Shown: positions 44,173 to 52,442 of the stretch, in pieces
Layout of the letters: each line of letters opens with the position of its first letter
Numbering within the stretch: position 1 is the stretch's first letter
Source: Gottfriedia acidiceleris
GTDB lineage: Bacteria; Bacillota; Bacilli; Bacillales; Bacillaceae_G
Reading direction: 5' to 3'
Assembly: GCF_002128425.1 (NCBI RefSeq)
Contig: NZ_NESS01000004.1
Location: forward strand, 62,001 to 126,000
DNA length: 64,000 nucleotides
Made by a program: the position numbers and the translations under genes
The notes under the pieces: model-generated
What the model was told of the DNA's origin: nothing
Database searches by the model: none
What the model saw: the letters and a program-made list of their open reading frames with translations, nothing else

Positions 44173-45420
44173 ATGCTTGAAGGCGAGATCATTAAATTTT
44201 ATCGTAAAAAAGCGGGATTGACCCAAGAGGAGTTAGGAAAAGACATTTGTACCGCTACCCATGTAAGTAGAATTGAAAGAGGGGAAACTCGATATTCTGA
44301 AGAAATCATTCAACTGTTCTCTCAACGTCTTCAGATTGACATTAAAAATGAGATAGACGCTGTTCAAAATATTGAAAAGAAACTCCAAAAATGGCACAAT
44401 GCAATTATTTTAGAGCGAATGAAGGATATTATAAAAATAAAAGAAGAATTAGAAAGCATTCACTACATTAGTGCATCCAATTACGCAATCTATTTTCAAC
44501 TTTTATTAGCCCGATATTTTATTTTATGTAAAAACATAGAAAAAGCAGATCTCATTATTAAACGAATTGAAAAAGATTCTCCTCCTATGTCATCTTATGA
44601 AAAGAACTTATTTCATCATGTCAGAGGAATATATTATTTAGCACAATATATCCGTCTAGAAAATGTAAATAAACAAAATGCATTGCAAGAATTAAAAAAG
44701 GTCAACATAGAAGAATATGGAAATAAAGAATACTACTATCATTTAGGATTAGCCTATCACTGGATACGCTATAAAGTAATGGCTTATTTCTATGGCGAAA
44801 AAGCATTCAGATATTTTAATAAAACAAATAATTACGCAAGAGCAATTTTGGCAGAATCTTTAATGCTAGTACAATTAAAAGACAGTGCACAACTAGATTT
44901 TGAAGAAATTGTAAACAGGTATGAGAGTTTGATTGAGCATAGCGAAGCCTTAGGTCTTTTAGATAAAAGAGGAATGATCCTACATAATTTAGGTCTAATG
45001 TATTTTTGGAAGCAAGACTTCAAAAATGCACATATCTTTTATAAAAAATCAGTTGAAGAAGCTGATAAACAATCATTACCTTATTTAAATCGTTTGTATA
45101 ACTATCTAGATAATGCTGAAGAAGGAAAGCTCTTATCAACAAATGAATTGCTGGAAGAAGCAAATGAAGGACTTGCTCTCTCACAAAAGGCGACGAATGA
45201 TTTATATAACATTCTCTTTACCCTTTTAATTTTACGTTTTAACGAAAAATATGATGAATATTATAATTACATGGAACAAACAGCATTTCCATTCTTTAAA
45301 AAACATCATCATGTCACACATTCAATTAAGTATGCAAAGTTGCTTTACAACTACTATGTTAAAAATAAACAATATGAAAAAGCAGTACATACTGGAGATA
45401 TGTTTATTAATGGTAATTAA
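44173..45420 (+). CDS. PlcR-like transcriptional regulator (HTH_3 plus TPR repeats, RRNPP type)
   Basis: 415 residues. The N-terminal Xre-type HTH (IIKFYRKKAGLTQEELGKDICTATHVSRIERGE) occupies about residues 5-38, and the rest is helical with TPR-like pairs, for example HNLGLMYFWKQDFKNAHIFYKKSVEEADKQ near 275-305. RRNPP regulators respond to short secreted peptides. AAAGGAG precedes the ATG. It is divergent from the Vpr-like protease gene, which is a plausible target. No peptide gene like papR is visible within the next 90 bp, so the signal, if any, is encoded elsewhere. Confidence 0.78.
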   Translation: MLEGEIIKFYRKKAGLTQEELGKDICTATHVSRIERGETRYSEEIIQLFSQRLQIDIKNEIDAVQNIEKKLQKWHNAIILERMKDIIKIKEELESIHYISASNYAIYFQLLLARYFILCKNIEKADLIIKRIEKDSPPMSSYEKNLFHHVRGIYYLAQYIRLENVNKQNALQELKKVNIEEYGNKEYYYHLGLAYHWIRYKVMAYFYGEKAFRYFNKTNNYARAILAESLMLVQLKDSAQLDFEEIVNRYESLIEHSEALGLLDKRGMILHNLGLMYFWKQDFKNAHIFYKKSVEEADKQSLPYLNRLYNYLDNAEEGKLLSTNELLEEANEGLALSQKATNDLYNILFTLLILRFNEKYDEYYNYMEQTAFPFFKKHHHVTHSIKYAKLLYNYYVKNKQYEKAVHTGDMFINGN

Positions 45421-45446
45421 GGGAAATCTATATAGCTAAATCATAG

Positions 45447-45479
45447 AAGGGGACTGATTCTTTTTGAATCTGTCCTCTT
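45447..45479. terminator. Hairpin between the regulator and mtlD genes
   Basis: AAGGGGACTGATTC pairs with GAATCTGTCCTCTT around five T, with a few mismatches or G-T pairs. It sits between convergent genes, but neither strand has a strong T-run. Confidence 0.45.
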
Positions 45480-45506
45480 CAGTGATTTCGAAAGAGTCTA
45501 GTAAAA

Positions 45507-46670
45507 TTAATGTACAAGTAAGTCCTTCTCTAACTGATTGTATTCATCAAGAATTAAACTGATTAGCTCTTTGTAATCTGATAATTCTGAATATTTAACA
45601 AGCAACTCTACCACAGAGTAATCCTGGAGGAATCTTTGTAGTTCAACTGCTTCATGATCATCATTATTTTTATAGTATAGAGCAGCTGCAATTGCTTTAA
45701 CTAAATAGCTAGGTGTTACCCCAAAGTTTATTAACTCTCTTGCTGGCTTAATAAAACGGTCATTTGCACCTAATTTACGTATTGGAGAACGAGCAACACG
45801 AGATAATTCATCTGAAATATATTCATTATCGAATCTTCCTATTATTTTTTTTATATAGGTGCTATGTTGATCTAAGTCAAAGTTATATTTTTTAACTAAT
45901 AACTTACCTGTTTCATCTAAAATAGAACTAACAGTATTTCTAATATTCTCATCAGAAATTGCTTCTTTAATCGTTTTATATCCGTAGAAATTTCCTAAAT
46001 ATGCAGTCGCTGCGTGACCAGTGTTTACAGTAAATAGTTTTCTTTCAATATAAGGAAGTAAATCCGCTACATAAGTTACACCATCAATTGCTGGAACTTC
46101 ACCTATCATTTTTGATTGGTCAATAACCCACTCATAAAAAGGTTCTACTGCAACTAATAATTTATCTTCATGACTTTGAATTGGTACGATTCGATCTACT
46201 GCAGCATCGGGAAAACTGACCGACTGTTCAGTTTTTTTCTTCTGAGATAATGTCATATTTAAATAAACTTCGTCTCTTAAAAAAGTACTTCCACCTATCA
46301 TATTTTCACATGCAATTATATTTAACGCTTTATCTGAATTCTCAACTCTTTCAATTAATCCTTCTGCAATTAGCTTTGCTATTTTAGGAAGAATTGAGGG
46401 ACCTACTGCTGTTGTTACAATATCAGCCTGTGAAATTACTTTTGCAACTTCTACTGGATCCTTCAGGCTGTTAATACCTCTTACATTTGTTATCTTTATT
46501 TCTTCCTGAGTACGATCTGCAAGCATGACAGTATAGGCTTTCTTCTCATTCATTTCATTAATAATCTCTTCGTTAACATCAACAAAGCAAATCTCATACC
46601 CTGCCTTGTGTAATAATTGTCCTATAAATCCTCTTCCTATATTTCCAGCGCCAAAGTGTACAGCTAACAT
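45507..46670 (-). CDS. mtlD: Mannitol-1-phosphate 5-dehydrogenase MtlD
   Basis: 387 residues. The N-terminal dinucleotide site AVHFGAGNIGRGFIGQLL and the ENMIGGSTFLRDEV region are typical. The C-terminal domain has TVNTGHAATAYLGNFYGYK with the catalytic lysine/histidine environment and RVARSPIRKLGANDRFI. It oxidises mannitol-1-phosphate to fructose-6-phosphate with NAD. AGGAGG precedes the ATG, one base after the mtlF stop. It ends the mtl operon. Confidence 0.97.
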   Translation of the reverse strand: MLAVHFGAGNIGRGFIGQLLHKAGYEICFVDVNEEIINEMNEKKAYTVMLADRTQEEIKITNVRGINSLKDPVEVAKVISQADIVTTAVGPSILPKIAKLIAEGLIERVENSDKALNIIACENMIGGSTFLRDEVYLNMTLSQKKKTEQSVSFPDAAVDRIVPIQSHEDKLLVAVEPFYEWVIDQSKMIGEVPAIDGVTYVADLLPYIERKLFTVNTGHAATAYLGNFYGYKTIKEAISDENIRNTVSSILDETGKLLVKKYNFDLDQHSTYIKKIIGRFDNEYISDELSRVARSPIRKLGANDRFIKPARELINFGVTPSYLVKAIAAALYYKNNDDHEAVELQRFLQDYSVVELLVKYSELSDYKELISLILDEYNQLEKDLLVH

Positions 46671-46671
46671 C

Positions 46672-47109
46672 TTACTCCTCCTCGCTAAACATTAAAATTA
46701 GTTCCTCTTTTGATGTTGCTGCAACCAATTTATGTACATTTTCTTCCTCTGAACAAAGAATCGCAATTTGAGATAAAAGATCAAGATGTTCATTATCTTT
46801 GCCTGCAATACCGAATACTACTTTTACAATATTTCCGTTCCCAAAGTCTACTCCGTTAGGAATTTGAAGAATTGAAATTCCAGATGAAATTACCTCTTGT
46901 TTTGACTCCTCAGTTCCGTGTGGAATTGCAATAAAGTTCCCCATATAAGTTGTTAAAGACTCTTCTCTTTCAATCATTTTTTCAATATAACTTTCTTTTA
47001 CATAACCGTTTTTTACTAAAAGATTTCCTGCTAAACGAATAGCGTCATCTTTTGTTTTCACATCTAGATTTAATAAAACATTATCTGTTGGTAATACTGT
47101 TTGAATCAT
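46672..47109 (-). CDS. mtlF: Mannitol PTS enzyme IIA MtlF
   Basis: 145 residues, a stand-alone IIA-mannitol domain. The phosphorylated histidine lies in FIAIPHGTEESK near residue 62. The ATG at 47107-47109 is preferred because GAGGG lies upstream; an earlier ATG at 47160 lies inside mtlR. It passes phosphate from HPr to the IIB domain of MtlA. The gap to mtlR is 10 bp. Confidence 0.95.
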   Translation of the reverse strand: MIQTVLPTDNVLLNLDVKTKDDAIRLAGNLLVKNGYVKESYIEKMIEREESLTTYMGNFIAIPHGTEESKQEVISSGISILQIPNGVDFGNGNIVKVVFGIAGKDNEHLDLLSQIAILCSEEENVHKLVAATSKEELILMFSEEE

Positions 47110-47119
47110 TATTAATCCC

Positions 47120-49222
47120 TCAATTCTTAAATCTTTTCTGTAAATTTTCATATAATGCATAGCTTAATTTGTTATATATATCTGAATAGTTATTAGATGT
47201 AAAAATCCGTATTGATTCTTCATCTTCAATAATTGTTGAACTAATCGTGCTCAACACTTCTAATTGACCTGTTTGCATATCAATCGGAGCTAGTAATAGT
47301 AATAATGTATTAATCTTTATTGATGAATTGTCCATCGCTCTCACTACCATCGATTCATGAAGCCCAAAGGATAAGAACACTGGTTGCATGACATACTCTG
47401 AACGACAATGATACAGTGCTATGTCAGTGCCTGGTATCCCTAGGCCACCCTTCTTTTCTCTTTCAGTGAGTTGATTAGTTACCTCAAAATAATCACCTAT
47501 TAATCCTCTAACATTTGCTTGTTTACATACTTCCAATAATAAAACTGAAGAGATTGGAATAAACGGTAATGAAATCGTTTCAAATGTATTCAAAATATAA
47601 AGTACCGTTTCTGAGTATTGATGAACCACTTCAAGATTTTGTTTGATTAATTCTGGCGTCTCTAGTTTTACTTGTTTTTGATACTTTTTGCTATGAATCT
47701 TTCTTAGTAGTGTCGCTTCTGTTGTAAGTGTATTACGCTTTATTTCATCACGAATTTTCTCAGCCTCATTTTTTGGCAATAAAGGATTTACAGTAATATA
47801 CTTTTTGGAAAATCCCGGCATCTCAACGGTAGATAAAATAATGTCATATTGTTCAATTTGAATATTTCTTAAGTTTGCTAAAGATGATACTTCGATTTCA
47901 GTTATTTCTTTTATCTCTTTTTTAATTCGACTCGCCAACATTTTAGAAGAACCTATCCCACTCGAACATAATACAAGCGCTCTAACTTCTTTACTGTTAT
48001 CGTAGATTACATGAGATGAACCAAAATGTAGGACAAGATAGGCGATTTCCTCAGTTGGGAAAACAATCGGTGGAAAAGCTTCTATTAATCCTTCTTGAAT
48101 GATCTTAAATAGTACAGGATAATCCTCTTGAATTTGACTTGCTAAAGGATTATTTGCATCTAGTTTTTTTTGAATTCGATAGATTGCTGGTTCAAGATGA
48201 GTAATTAGTCCTTCAAATAAGGCTTGATCTTCTTCAAAATTAATCTTGAGTTCTTTAGATACATAGTTGATTAATTTTTTTAAACCTACTACGATTTCCG
48301 TACTGCTTCCTTCTAACCAATCATTTTTCTCTTGTCGCTGCCTTGCACCTAATAAATGCATCGTAATATACCCTTTTTCTGCATTTGGTATATTAACTTT
48401 GAACACTTCTTCTAATTCATTCACAATCTGGCCAGCGAAATTAAATTCCTTAGAGGTACTTAATTCCTCAAGAACCTCTTGATCCATTTGTATTACTTCG
48501 CCTTGAATAATTCTTTCTATTGCTAATGATAAGTGAATAGTAAATGTCATAAATGCACTATCAGCTAGAGAATAAGGTAAATTTTGTTCAATATCCCGAA
48601 TCATTTTTCCGATCATGGTGAGCTTTTCTAGTTTTATTATTTCTAATAATCCATTTGAGAATTTATCCTTTGACTCATACTCATCTTCCACTACAGATAA
48701 AAACTCATATTCATTTAATTGCTGTGCGATCAAATGCCCTAGGGCTTTTCTTTTTTTTCGCTCAGAACCTAATAAGGCAATACCGTACCCTTTCCTTCTT
48801 ATAAGATCTAATCCAAAGTCTCTTAACCATTCTTCTACTTTATTGAGATCGTTACTAACTGTAGCAACAGTGACGTGTAGATCATTTGCTAACGAGCTTA
48901 GTTTAATAGATTCTGGTTCTTTCAATAAGGAACATAGAATTAACTCCTGCCTTTCTTTTTGAGTAAACTCTTGCCCACTTTTTAATATTGAAATTTGAAG
49001 CTCATTTTTTTGTTCAGGTGTCCCTTCAATATACATTCCGACACCTAATACTTTTTTTAAGAAAAGACTATGAGCAGAGGCAATACTTTCGACTCCTTTT
49101 AGTTCTCGTTGTACGGTTCGACTGCTAACCTTTAAGTTCTCTGCAATTTCTTGAACATTAATCCCATTTGGATGCTCCAACAACAAATTAATGATTTCTC
49201 TTTCTCTTGCTGATATATACAT
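47120..49222 (-). CDS. mtlR: Mannitol operon activator MtlR
   Basis: 700 residues with the layout of PTS-regulated activators: an N-terminal HTH (GINVQEIAENLKVSSRTVQREL), a second HTH (KLSSLANDLHVTVATVSNDL), two PRD domains (about 190-400), an EIIB-Gat-like domain (ALVLCSSGIGSSKMLASRI near 410) and a C-terminal EIIA-mannitol-like domain. Phosphorylation at PRD, IIB and IIA sites controls activity in relatives. AAAGAGGT precedes the ATG. Here it is inside the mtl operon, whereas in B. subtilis mtlR is encoded apart from mtlAFD. Confidence 0.93.
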   Translation of the reverse strand: MYISAREREIINLLLEHPNGINVQEIAENLKVSSRTVQRELKGVESIASAHSLFLKKVLGVGMYIEGTPEQKNELQISILKSGQEFTQKERQELILCSLLKEPESIKLSSLANDLHVTVATVSNDLNKVEEWLRDFGLDLIRRKGYGIALLGSERKKRKALGHLIAQQLNEYEFLSVVEDEYESKDKFSNGLLEIIKLEKLTMIGKMIRDIEQNLPYSLADSAFMTFTIHLSLAIERIIQGEVIQMDQEVLEELSTSKEFNFAGQIVNELEEVFKVNIPNAEKGYITMHLLGARQRQEKNDWLEGSSTEIVVGLKKLINYVSKELKINFEEDQALFEGLITHLEPAIYRIQKKLDANNPLASQIQEDYPVLFKIIQEGLIEAFPPIVFPTEEIAYLVLHFGSSHVIYDNSKEVRALVLCSSGIGSSKMLASRIKKEIKEITEIEVSSLANLRNIQIEQYDIILSTVEMPGFSKKYITVNPLLPKNEAEKIRDEIKRNTLTTEATLLRKIHSKKYQKQVKLETPELIKQNLEVVHQYSETVLYILNTFETISLPFIPISSVLLLEVCKQANVRGLIGDYFEVTNQLTEREKKGGLGIPGTDIALYHCRSEYVMQPVFLSFGLHESMVVRAMDNSSIKINTLLLLLAPIDMQTGQLEVLSTISSTIIEDEESIRIFTSNNYSDIYNKLSYALYENLQKRFKN

Positions 49223-49244
49223 ATATACCTCTTTAAAATTTTTA

Positions 49245-50675
49245 TTATTTTAATAAAGAATTCACTAGTTCATCATACTTTGGACTGTTTAAGAAGTTCT
49301 CTACTGAGATATGAACTGCATTTGGTACTTTTGCTTTTGCTCGATCTGTTAAATCTTTATGAGTTATTACAACATCTACATCATTTGGTAAATTATTAAT
49401 TGCTACATTCGTAACCTCTAATTCTATTCCCGCTGTTTTTACCTTTTTGCGTAATATTGATGCTCCCATAGCACTAGATCCCATACCAGCATCACAGGCA
49501 AAAATAATTTTCTTCACTTCTTTATCAATACCAAGAGAACTAGCTACCTCTTTTTCGGTCTGTAATAGACTAGTTACTTTACTTTCTTTCCCTTTTAAAT
49601 CTTGAGTTTTTTGAGCTGCTCTTTCTAAATCTTCATCTGATGCAACTGACTTTGATGATTTTAGAACTACAGCTGAAACAATAAATGAAACGGCTGTTGC
49701 AACAATTACCCCCGCAAGAATTGGTATGTATCCTCCTTTTGGAGCCATTGCTAATATTGCAATAATACTACCTGGAGAAGCTGCTGCTACTAGACCCGCA
49801 CCTAAAATATTAAAAGTAAATGTACCAGCTACACCACCAGCGATAACCGATAAGATTAATAAAGGTCTCATTAGAATATACGGGAAATAAATTTCATGAA
49901 TCCCGCCTAAGAAGTGAATAATCACCGCTCCTGGTGCAGTTTGTTTAGCTGTGCCTTTTCCGAATATCGTATATGCTAGTAGTACGCCTAGGCCTGGTCC
50001 TGGATTAGCCTCAAGTAAGAATAAAAGTGACTTTCCAGCTGATTTTGCTTGTTCAAGACCAATTGGACTTAAAATTCCATGGTTAATGGCATTGTTTAAA
50101 AATAATATTTTTGCTGGTTCAATAAATATATTTGCTAACGGAATGACATTTGCTTTTATCATCATATCTACGCCATTAGCTAATACTTCTGTTAGTGTCG
50201 ATACAACTGGATTAACACCTACTAAACCAATTATTGCTAAAATTGCTCCTAAAATTCCCGCTGAGAAATTATTAACTAACATCTCAAATCCCGACTTAAC
50301 TTTTCCTTGTATAGCTTGGTCAAATTTCTTAATAGCCAAACCACCAAGTGGTCCCATAATCATAGCGCCTAAGAACATCGGCATCTCTGCACCAACAATT
50401 ACCCCCATTGTTGCAATAGCACCAACAACTCCGCCTCGAATATCATGTACCATTCTTCCGCCAGTAAAACCAATTAGCAATGGTAATAAATATGTAATCA
50501 TTGGACTTACTAATACTGCCAATTTTGCACTCGGTATCCACCCAGTAGGTATAAACAGTGCTGTTATTAATCCCCATGCAATAAATGCACCAATGTTTGG
50601 CATTACCATACCGCTTAGAAAGCTACCAAAGCGTTGTATTTTTACTTTTATATTATTATTTTTATCTGTATTCAA
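49245..50675 (-). CDS. mtlA: Mannitol PTS enzyme IICB MtlA
   Basis: 476 residues. The IIC membrane domain (about 1-335) starts KVKIQRFGSFLSGMVMPNIG, has GGIHEIYFPYILMRP with the conserved GIHE loop, and is followed by a IIB domain with the phosphocysteine in IFACDAGMGSSAMGAS near residue 390. There is no fused IIA; that function is MtlF. The start is a TTG at 50673-50675, six bases after GGAGGT. The longer frame to 50870 would cross the promoter and operator. It is the first gene of mtlA-mtlR-mtlF-mtlD. Confidence 0.94.
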   Translation of the reverse strand: MNTDKNNNIKVKIQRFGSFLSGMVMPNIGAFIAWGLITALFIPTGWIPSAKLAVLVSPMITYLLPLLIGFTGGRMVHDIRGGVVGAIATMGVIVGAEMPMFLGAMIMGPLGGLAIKKFDQAIQGKVKSGFEMLVNNFSAGILGAILAIIGLVGVNPVVSTLTEVLANGVDMMIKANVIPLANIFIEPAKILFLNNAINHGILSPIGLEQAKSAGKSLLFLLEANPGPGLGVLLAYTIFGKGTAKQTAPGAVIIHFLGGIHEIYFPYILMRPLLILSVIAGGVAGTFTFNILGAGLVAAASPGSIIAILAMAPKGGYIPILAGVIVATAVSFIVSAVVLKSSKSVASDEDLERAAQKTQDLKGKESKVTSLLQTEKEVASSLGIDKEVKKIIFACDAGMGSSAMGASILRKKVKTAGIELEVTNVAINNLPNDVDVVITHKDLTDRAKAKVPNAVHISVENFLNSPKYDELVNSLLK

Positions 50676-50710
50676 AATCCTACCTCCTCTGTAAAGCTTA
50701 TATTTAAATG

Positions 50711-50724
50711 ATAAAACGCTTACA
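50711..50724 (-). promoter_or_regulatory. Catabolite-responsive element (cre)-like site
   Basis: TGTAAGCGTTTTAT on the minus strand matches the CcpA cre consensus at the central AAGCGTTT and the TG start, with the final two bases differing. It lies about 35 bp before mtlA, near a TTGATA hexamer at 50726-50731. Confidence 0.5.
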
Positions 50725-50753
50725 GTATCAATACAATGAAATGAATATTCATA

Positions 50754-50777
50754 TTTGTCGCTTACTAATGCGACAAA
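50754..50777. promoter_or_regulatory. Likely MtlR operator upstream of mtlA
   Basis: TTTGTCGC at 50754-50761 and GCGACAAA at 50770-50777 form a perfect inverted repeat with an eight-base spacer. The arms resemble the TTGTCACA-type MtlR sites described for Bacillus and Geobacillus. It is upstream of the presumed -35, as expected for an activator. Confidence 0.7.
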
Positions 50778-50941
50778 ATTTAAAAGGACAAAATAAGATC
50801 TCCCTACTTTTAATAGAATGCTAGATTTCATCCACCTAAGCAATAGGTCTACCAACACACTCAAAAACATGACATACTACCTATAAAAAACAACAGTGCA
50901 TAAGACTCATAAATCGACATTATTTAAAAAGTATTGAAATA

Positions 50942-50986
50942 AAAAAGGAACATATTCAAATTTATGAATACGTTCCTTTTGATTTT
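50942..50986. terminator. Terminator of minJ
   Basis: GGAAC-TATTCA pairs with TGAATA-GTTCC around a short loop, with six T after it on the minus strand. It begins about 35 bp after the minJ stop. The rest of 50778-50941 shows nothing further. Confidence 0.85.
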
Positions 50987-51021
50987 ATATTGTAGATATT
51001 AAAGCTTTGGACCTACTGCTC

Positions 51022-52215
51022 CTAACCAACCTGTCCACTATATTTAGATTCTTCTTCTGGGAATAAAAATCCTAATTCATGGTGCTCACCTTCATAGACG
51101 GAAGATTGAGTTATACGGATTTCAGAATTTAAATCAACTACTTCTAATTTACAGTACGCACGATTAATTTGTAGTGCTTCATAAAACTCATTAACAGTAG
51201 AGACACTTTGTCCATTTACTTTTGTAATGCTCTCGCCTACTTTAATGTTCATTTTATCTGCTACAGAGTTCGGTAAAATCCCTAAAACAATAAGCCCCGT
51301 TGATTTAACTGTAAAATATGACGGTGTATTACTATCTCTATTTTTATGAATATAGTTTATAGCTTCTCGCCCTACTACTGCGATCGATACAGCAATAAAT
51401 GATACATATCCAATAAAATAACTTAAGATTCCGCCTACAAAAACTATAATTGCTAACGCTACTATTTGTTTACCGACAAGTTTAATTGATTCCTTTGGTA
51501 GCATTCCTTGAATTAACTGGTAAAACCCAATTCCAAATGGTACACAAAGAATCGAATACCCACTATCACCTAAAGCAAGGGTTGGCCACCATGAATAGTC
51601 ACTAACTATTGAACCACTTGGTATTAATAAGAATAATGGTACCATCCATAATCTATTTGCTTCATGTGCTCCTACTCTTTTCCCACGTTTACTTTCTATA
51701 AATAAAGGGGTTGTATGATTTGCAGCATTACGCTGAACTAAAATTCCTTCAGCTAATAAAAGTAAGGCTAGTAAAATTGTTATAGCAGGAAGCATAGCAC
51801 TCATGTTGTTTGGAACAAAATTTTTCAAAAAAGGTAATGAATCTTGTCCTCTATTAAGTAAAGGTAAAGCTACTAAGGCTAATCCAAAAAGATAAGCTGG
51901 GGACATCCATCTGAATTGTAAAATCAGTGCACAAATAATCGTTAATACACTCAATAAATAAACCATTTCAATTGGAACACTAAGTCCGGCTATCAACGCT
52001 ATAACGGAAAGCATTAATCCAATCAATAACCCATACCATATTGAAGTTTTCCATTCAAACGTTACATTAAAATTTCGGACTGAAAAATGCTTACGTTCTC
52101 GTTTCACACGTAAATTGCCACATAAAATTGATGCGATGAAAAATATATAAGTAAATGGATTTAAAAATAGCTTACCTAATCCAACTAAGAGTTCAGATAA
52201 TAAATTTGACCACAT
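51022..52215 (-). CDS. minJ: Division-site membrane protein MinJ (PDZ domain)
   Basis: 397 residues. About eight membrane helices (to near residue 300) precede a C-terminal PDZ domain (GLIVLGILPNSVADKMNIKVGESITKVNGQSV). This layout and the position beside ctpB match B. subtilis MinJ, which bridges DivIVA and MinD to place the division-site inhibitor. The ATG at 52213-52215 is preferred because GGTGGTGA is eight bases away; the ATG at 52221 abuts that site. The swrA gene that lies near minJ in B. subtilis is absent here. Confidence 0.82.
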   Translation of the reverse strand: MWSNLLSELLVGLGKLFLNPFTYIFFIASILCGNLRVKRERKHFSVRNFNVTFEWKTSIWYGLLIGLMLSVIALIAGLSVPIEMVYLLSVLTIICALILQFRWMSPAYLFGLALVALPLLNRGQDSLPFLKNFVPNNMSAMLPAITILLALLLLAEGILVQRNAANHTTPLFIESKRGKRVGAHEANRLWMVPLFLLIPSGSIVSDYSWWPTLALGDSGYSILCVPFGIGFYQLIQGMLPKESIKLVGKQIVALAIIVFVGGILSYFIGYVSFIAVSIAVVGREAINYIHKNRDSNTPSYFTVKSTGLIVLGILPNSVADKMNIKVGESITKVNGQSVSTVNEFYEALQINRAYCKLEVVDLNSEIRITQSSVYEGEHHELGFLFPEEESKYSGQVG

Positions 52216-52306
52216 AAACATTCACCACCTTTTTTTATTAATAGATTGATATACTTATGTTATCGGTTTATTGAAATTTTTTCAAAGAGAAACGCTATAA
52301 AACAAG

Positions 52307-52338
52307 AAAAAAGCACACTTCTCCATAAAGTGTACTTT
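52307..52338 (-). terminator. Second terminator-like hairpin downstream of ctpB
   Basis: On the minus strand AAAGTACACTT pairs with AAGTGTGCTTT around a seven-base loop, followed by TTTC. It lies between ctpB and minJ and may act as backup to the hairpin at 52404. Confidence 0.65.
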
Positions 52339-52403
52339 CGACATACTAAACTAAAACTCCTGCATGGATTGTAATTTCAAATCTATTTCCCGGGAATTAT
52401 GTC

Positions 52404-52434
52404 AAAAGAGGACGAAATAAGTTTCGTCCTCTTT
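52404..52434 (-). terminator. Terminator of ctpB
   Basis: AAAGAGGACGAAA pairs perfectly with TTTCGTCCTCTTT around a four-base loop. It starts 8 bp after the ctpB stop; only a short T-run follows. Confidence 0.75.
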
Positions 52435-52442
52435 GTGTATTG

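Noticed and set aside
45421-45506. Search for a papR-like signal-peptide gene after the PlcR-like regulator
   Set aside because: No ATG- or GTG-started frame with a signal sequence is present; the segment is mainly a hairpin.
49951-50694. Long plus-strand frame (247 codons) opposite mtlA
   Set aside because: It is antisense to conserved MtlA and has the composition of a shadow frame.
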